From: JABDNZ01 sp050049805
GTDB lineage: Bacteria > Gemmatimonadota > Gemmatimonadetes > Longimicrobiales > Gaopeijiaceae
DNA: 9,514 nucleotides
NCBI GenBank assembly: GCA_050049805.1
Contig: JASFVN010000161.1
Coordinates: 1 to 9,514, forward strand
Direction of reading: 5' to 3'
Shown here one piece after another: positions 8,735 to 9,514 of the stretch; position 1 is the first letter of the stretch; every line of letters begins with the position of its first letter. Both the position numbers and the translations under genes were made by a program. The notes under the pieces are model-generated. The model worked only from the letters and a program-made list of their open reading frames with translations, was not told where the DNA came from and ran no database searches.

Positions 8735-8794
8735 CCTGAGGAGCAGCGCCCCCCTTCCTCACGCGGGTTACCAGGGAGCCGGCCCTTCCTCAGG
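8735..8794. repeat. Short inverted and direct repeats at the end of the kinase-like gene
   Basis: CCTGAGGA (8735-8742) and TCCTCAGG (8787-8794) form an 8-base inverted repeat with a 44-base spacer; the right arm overlaps the stop codon of the minus-strand gene. CCCTTCCTCA also occurs twice in direct orientation (8752-8761 and 8783-8792). There is no T-run after the hairpin on the minus strand, so terminator function is doubtful. Either repeat could be chance in C-rich DNA. Confidence 0.3.
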
Positions 8795-9514
8795 GGTGGG
8801 GGTCCCTGATGTTCCACTTCCTGCACCGGTCGACGATCCTTGATCGGGCGTCCCCCGGGTCATTGATGATCTCGTAGAACTCCTCGAGATACCCCACAGC
8901 GGACCTGACATTCCCCTCCTCCAGACCCACCTGGTTCCTGGCCTGATTCAGGATAGCCTCTCGGACCTCGTTGAACCGGTCGAACTGGCGTTGATAATCG
9001 ATGCCGGGCACGCAGACCCCCCAATAGACCCGCTGTCGGACAGTGGCATGGAGATCTACAGTGAGGCGGTTCGGAGCAGCATAGGGCGCATCTACCAACC
9101 CGGTCCAATCGAAATCGTATGGAATGGGATGGTAGGCCATGTCCTTTGCAATGATCTTCACGTTGTGGCTTGTGCCGGTACCCCAATCCACGTTCCCCAC
9201 CATGAACTGGAAGACATAGAAGAGGCCCAGTTGGTCGAGATCGAAGTCCGTAGGCAGAGCGTTGGGAGCTTCGATCATCATGCCACCCAAACGCTCGGCC
9301 ATGGCATCCTCGTCTTCGATCAGGAATCCCATGCGCTCAACCGGGTCGTTCTCCCCACTGGTGTCCAGGTAGGTGATTCTGGCGAGTTGGACCCGGAAGC
9401 TGATGTCCGTGAGATGGTTGTAGAGACGGTAAGCCAGGTACTCCTCCAGCATGTTCTGCTCGTAACGATCCGAATCCCGGCAGTGGGTGACCAACTTCAG
9501 CTTGTCCTGCCCGT
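8790..9514 (-). CDS. CotH/HipA-like atypical kinase-fold protein, N-terminus missing
   Basis: The frame is open to the right edge, so the gene starts outside the window; 240 residues and the stop are visible. The TTG at 9494 lies inside the conserved stretch KLKLVTHC and is not the true start. I know no named gene, but the order of motifs resembles CotH-type spore-coat kinases and the wider HipA/Fam20 group. A helix YEQNMLEEYLAYRLYNHLTD (17-36) is followed by a strand ARITYLDTSG (44-53), then FLIEDEDAMAERLGG (63-77) and the putative catalytic segment FMVGNVDW (103-110). SHN (115-117) and IPYDFDWTG (130-138) come next. By analogy Asp109 would be the catalytic base, Asn117 a metal ligand and Asp133 or Asp135 the DFG-like aspartate. 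The C-terminal part (about 170-235) looks helical (FDRFNEVREAILNQA). The nucleotide-binding lysine and any signal peptide would lie in the missing part. The kinase assignment is inferred from motif pattern, without an alignment. Confidence 0.55.
   Translation of the reverse strand, partial: GQDKLKLVTHCRDSDRYEQNMLEEYLAYRLYNHLTDISFRVQLARITYLDTSGENDPVERMGFLIEDEDAMAERLGGMMIEAPNALPTDFDLDQLGLFYVFQFMVGNVDWGTGTSHNVKIIAKDMAYHPIPYDFDWTGLVDAPYAAPNRLTVDLHATVRQRVYWGVCVPGIDYQRQFDRFNEVREAILNQARNQVGLEEGNVRSAVGYLEEFYEIINDPGDARSRIVDRCRKWNIRDPHP

Overview
The window comes from a diderm (Gram-negative-type) bacterium. The evidence is an outer-membrane TolC-type channel, two proteins with lipoprotein signal peptides, a secreted M24 peptidase and a type IV pilus-associated protein. 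The DNA is G+C rich, roughly 60% by eye. The mix of secreted S9 and M24 peptidases, an orphan TolC, a small proline-tethered lipoprotein and a PilX-like protein reminds me of Gemmatimonadota or Acidobacteriota-like genomes, but no rRNA or marker gene is present, so the phylum is a guess. I see no mobile element, tRNA, rRNA or CRISPR array, and no gene-free stretch longer than about 200 bases.

Layout, left to right. A PilX-like protein gene (+), cut by the left edge, runs to 1041 and ends at a strong hairpin terminator. Converging on it is a minus-strand two-gene operon. It starts at 4850 with a lipoprotein dipeptidyl-peptidase IV (S9B) and continues through an ATGA stop/start overlap into a UMF1-family MFS transporter ending at 1141. 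Divergent from the operon, across a 196-base intergenic region, is a tolC-like gene (+, 5047-6627), closed by a hairpin with a UUCG loop and a T-run. A secreted Xaa-Pro aminopeptidase follows (+, 6781-8136) and probably has its own promoter. Two minus-strand genes close the window: a 124-residue lipoprotein (8257-8631) and a CotH/HipA-like atypical kinase-fold protein (8790 to the right edge, N-terminus missing).

How the genes may work together. DPP-IV removes Xaa-Pro dipeptides from peptide N-termini, and aminopeptidase P removes a single residue in front of proline. Both appear to be exported to the envelope, so together they could clear proline-blocked peptides. The MFS protein is translationally coupled to DPP-IV and belongs to a family whose yeast relative Atg22 exports amino acids from the vacuole, so a role in moving the products is reasonable but unproven. 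The TolC gene has no RND or ABC partner here and is probably an orphan outer-membrane subunit. I see no clearly new multi-gene system. The items most worth a second look are the DPP-IV/UMF1 coupling, the altered active-site residues in both peptidases, and the CotH-like kinase fragment.
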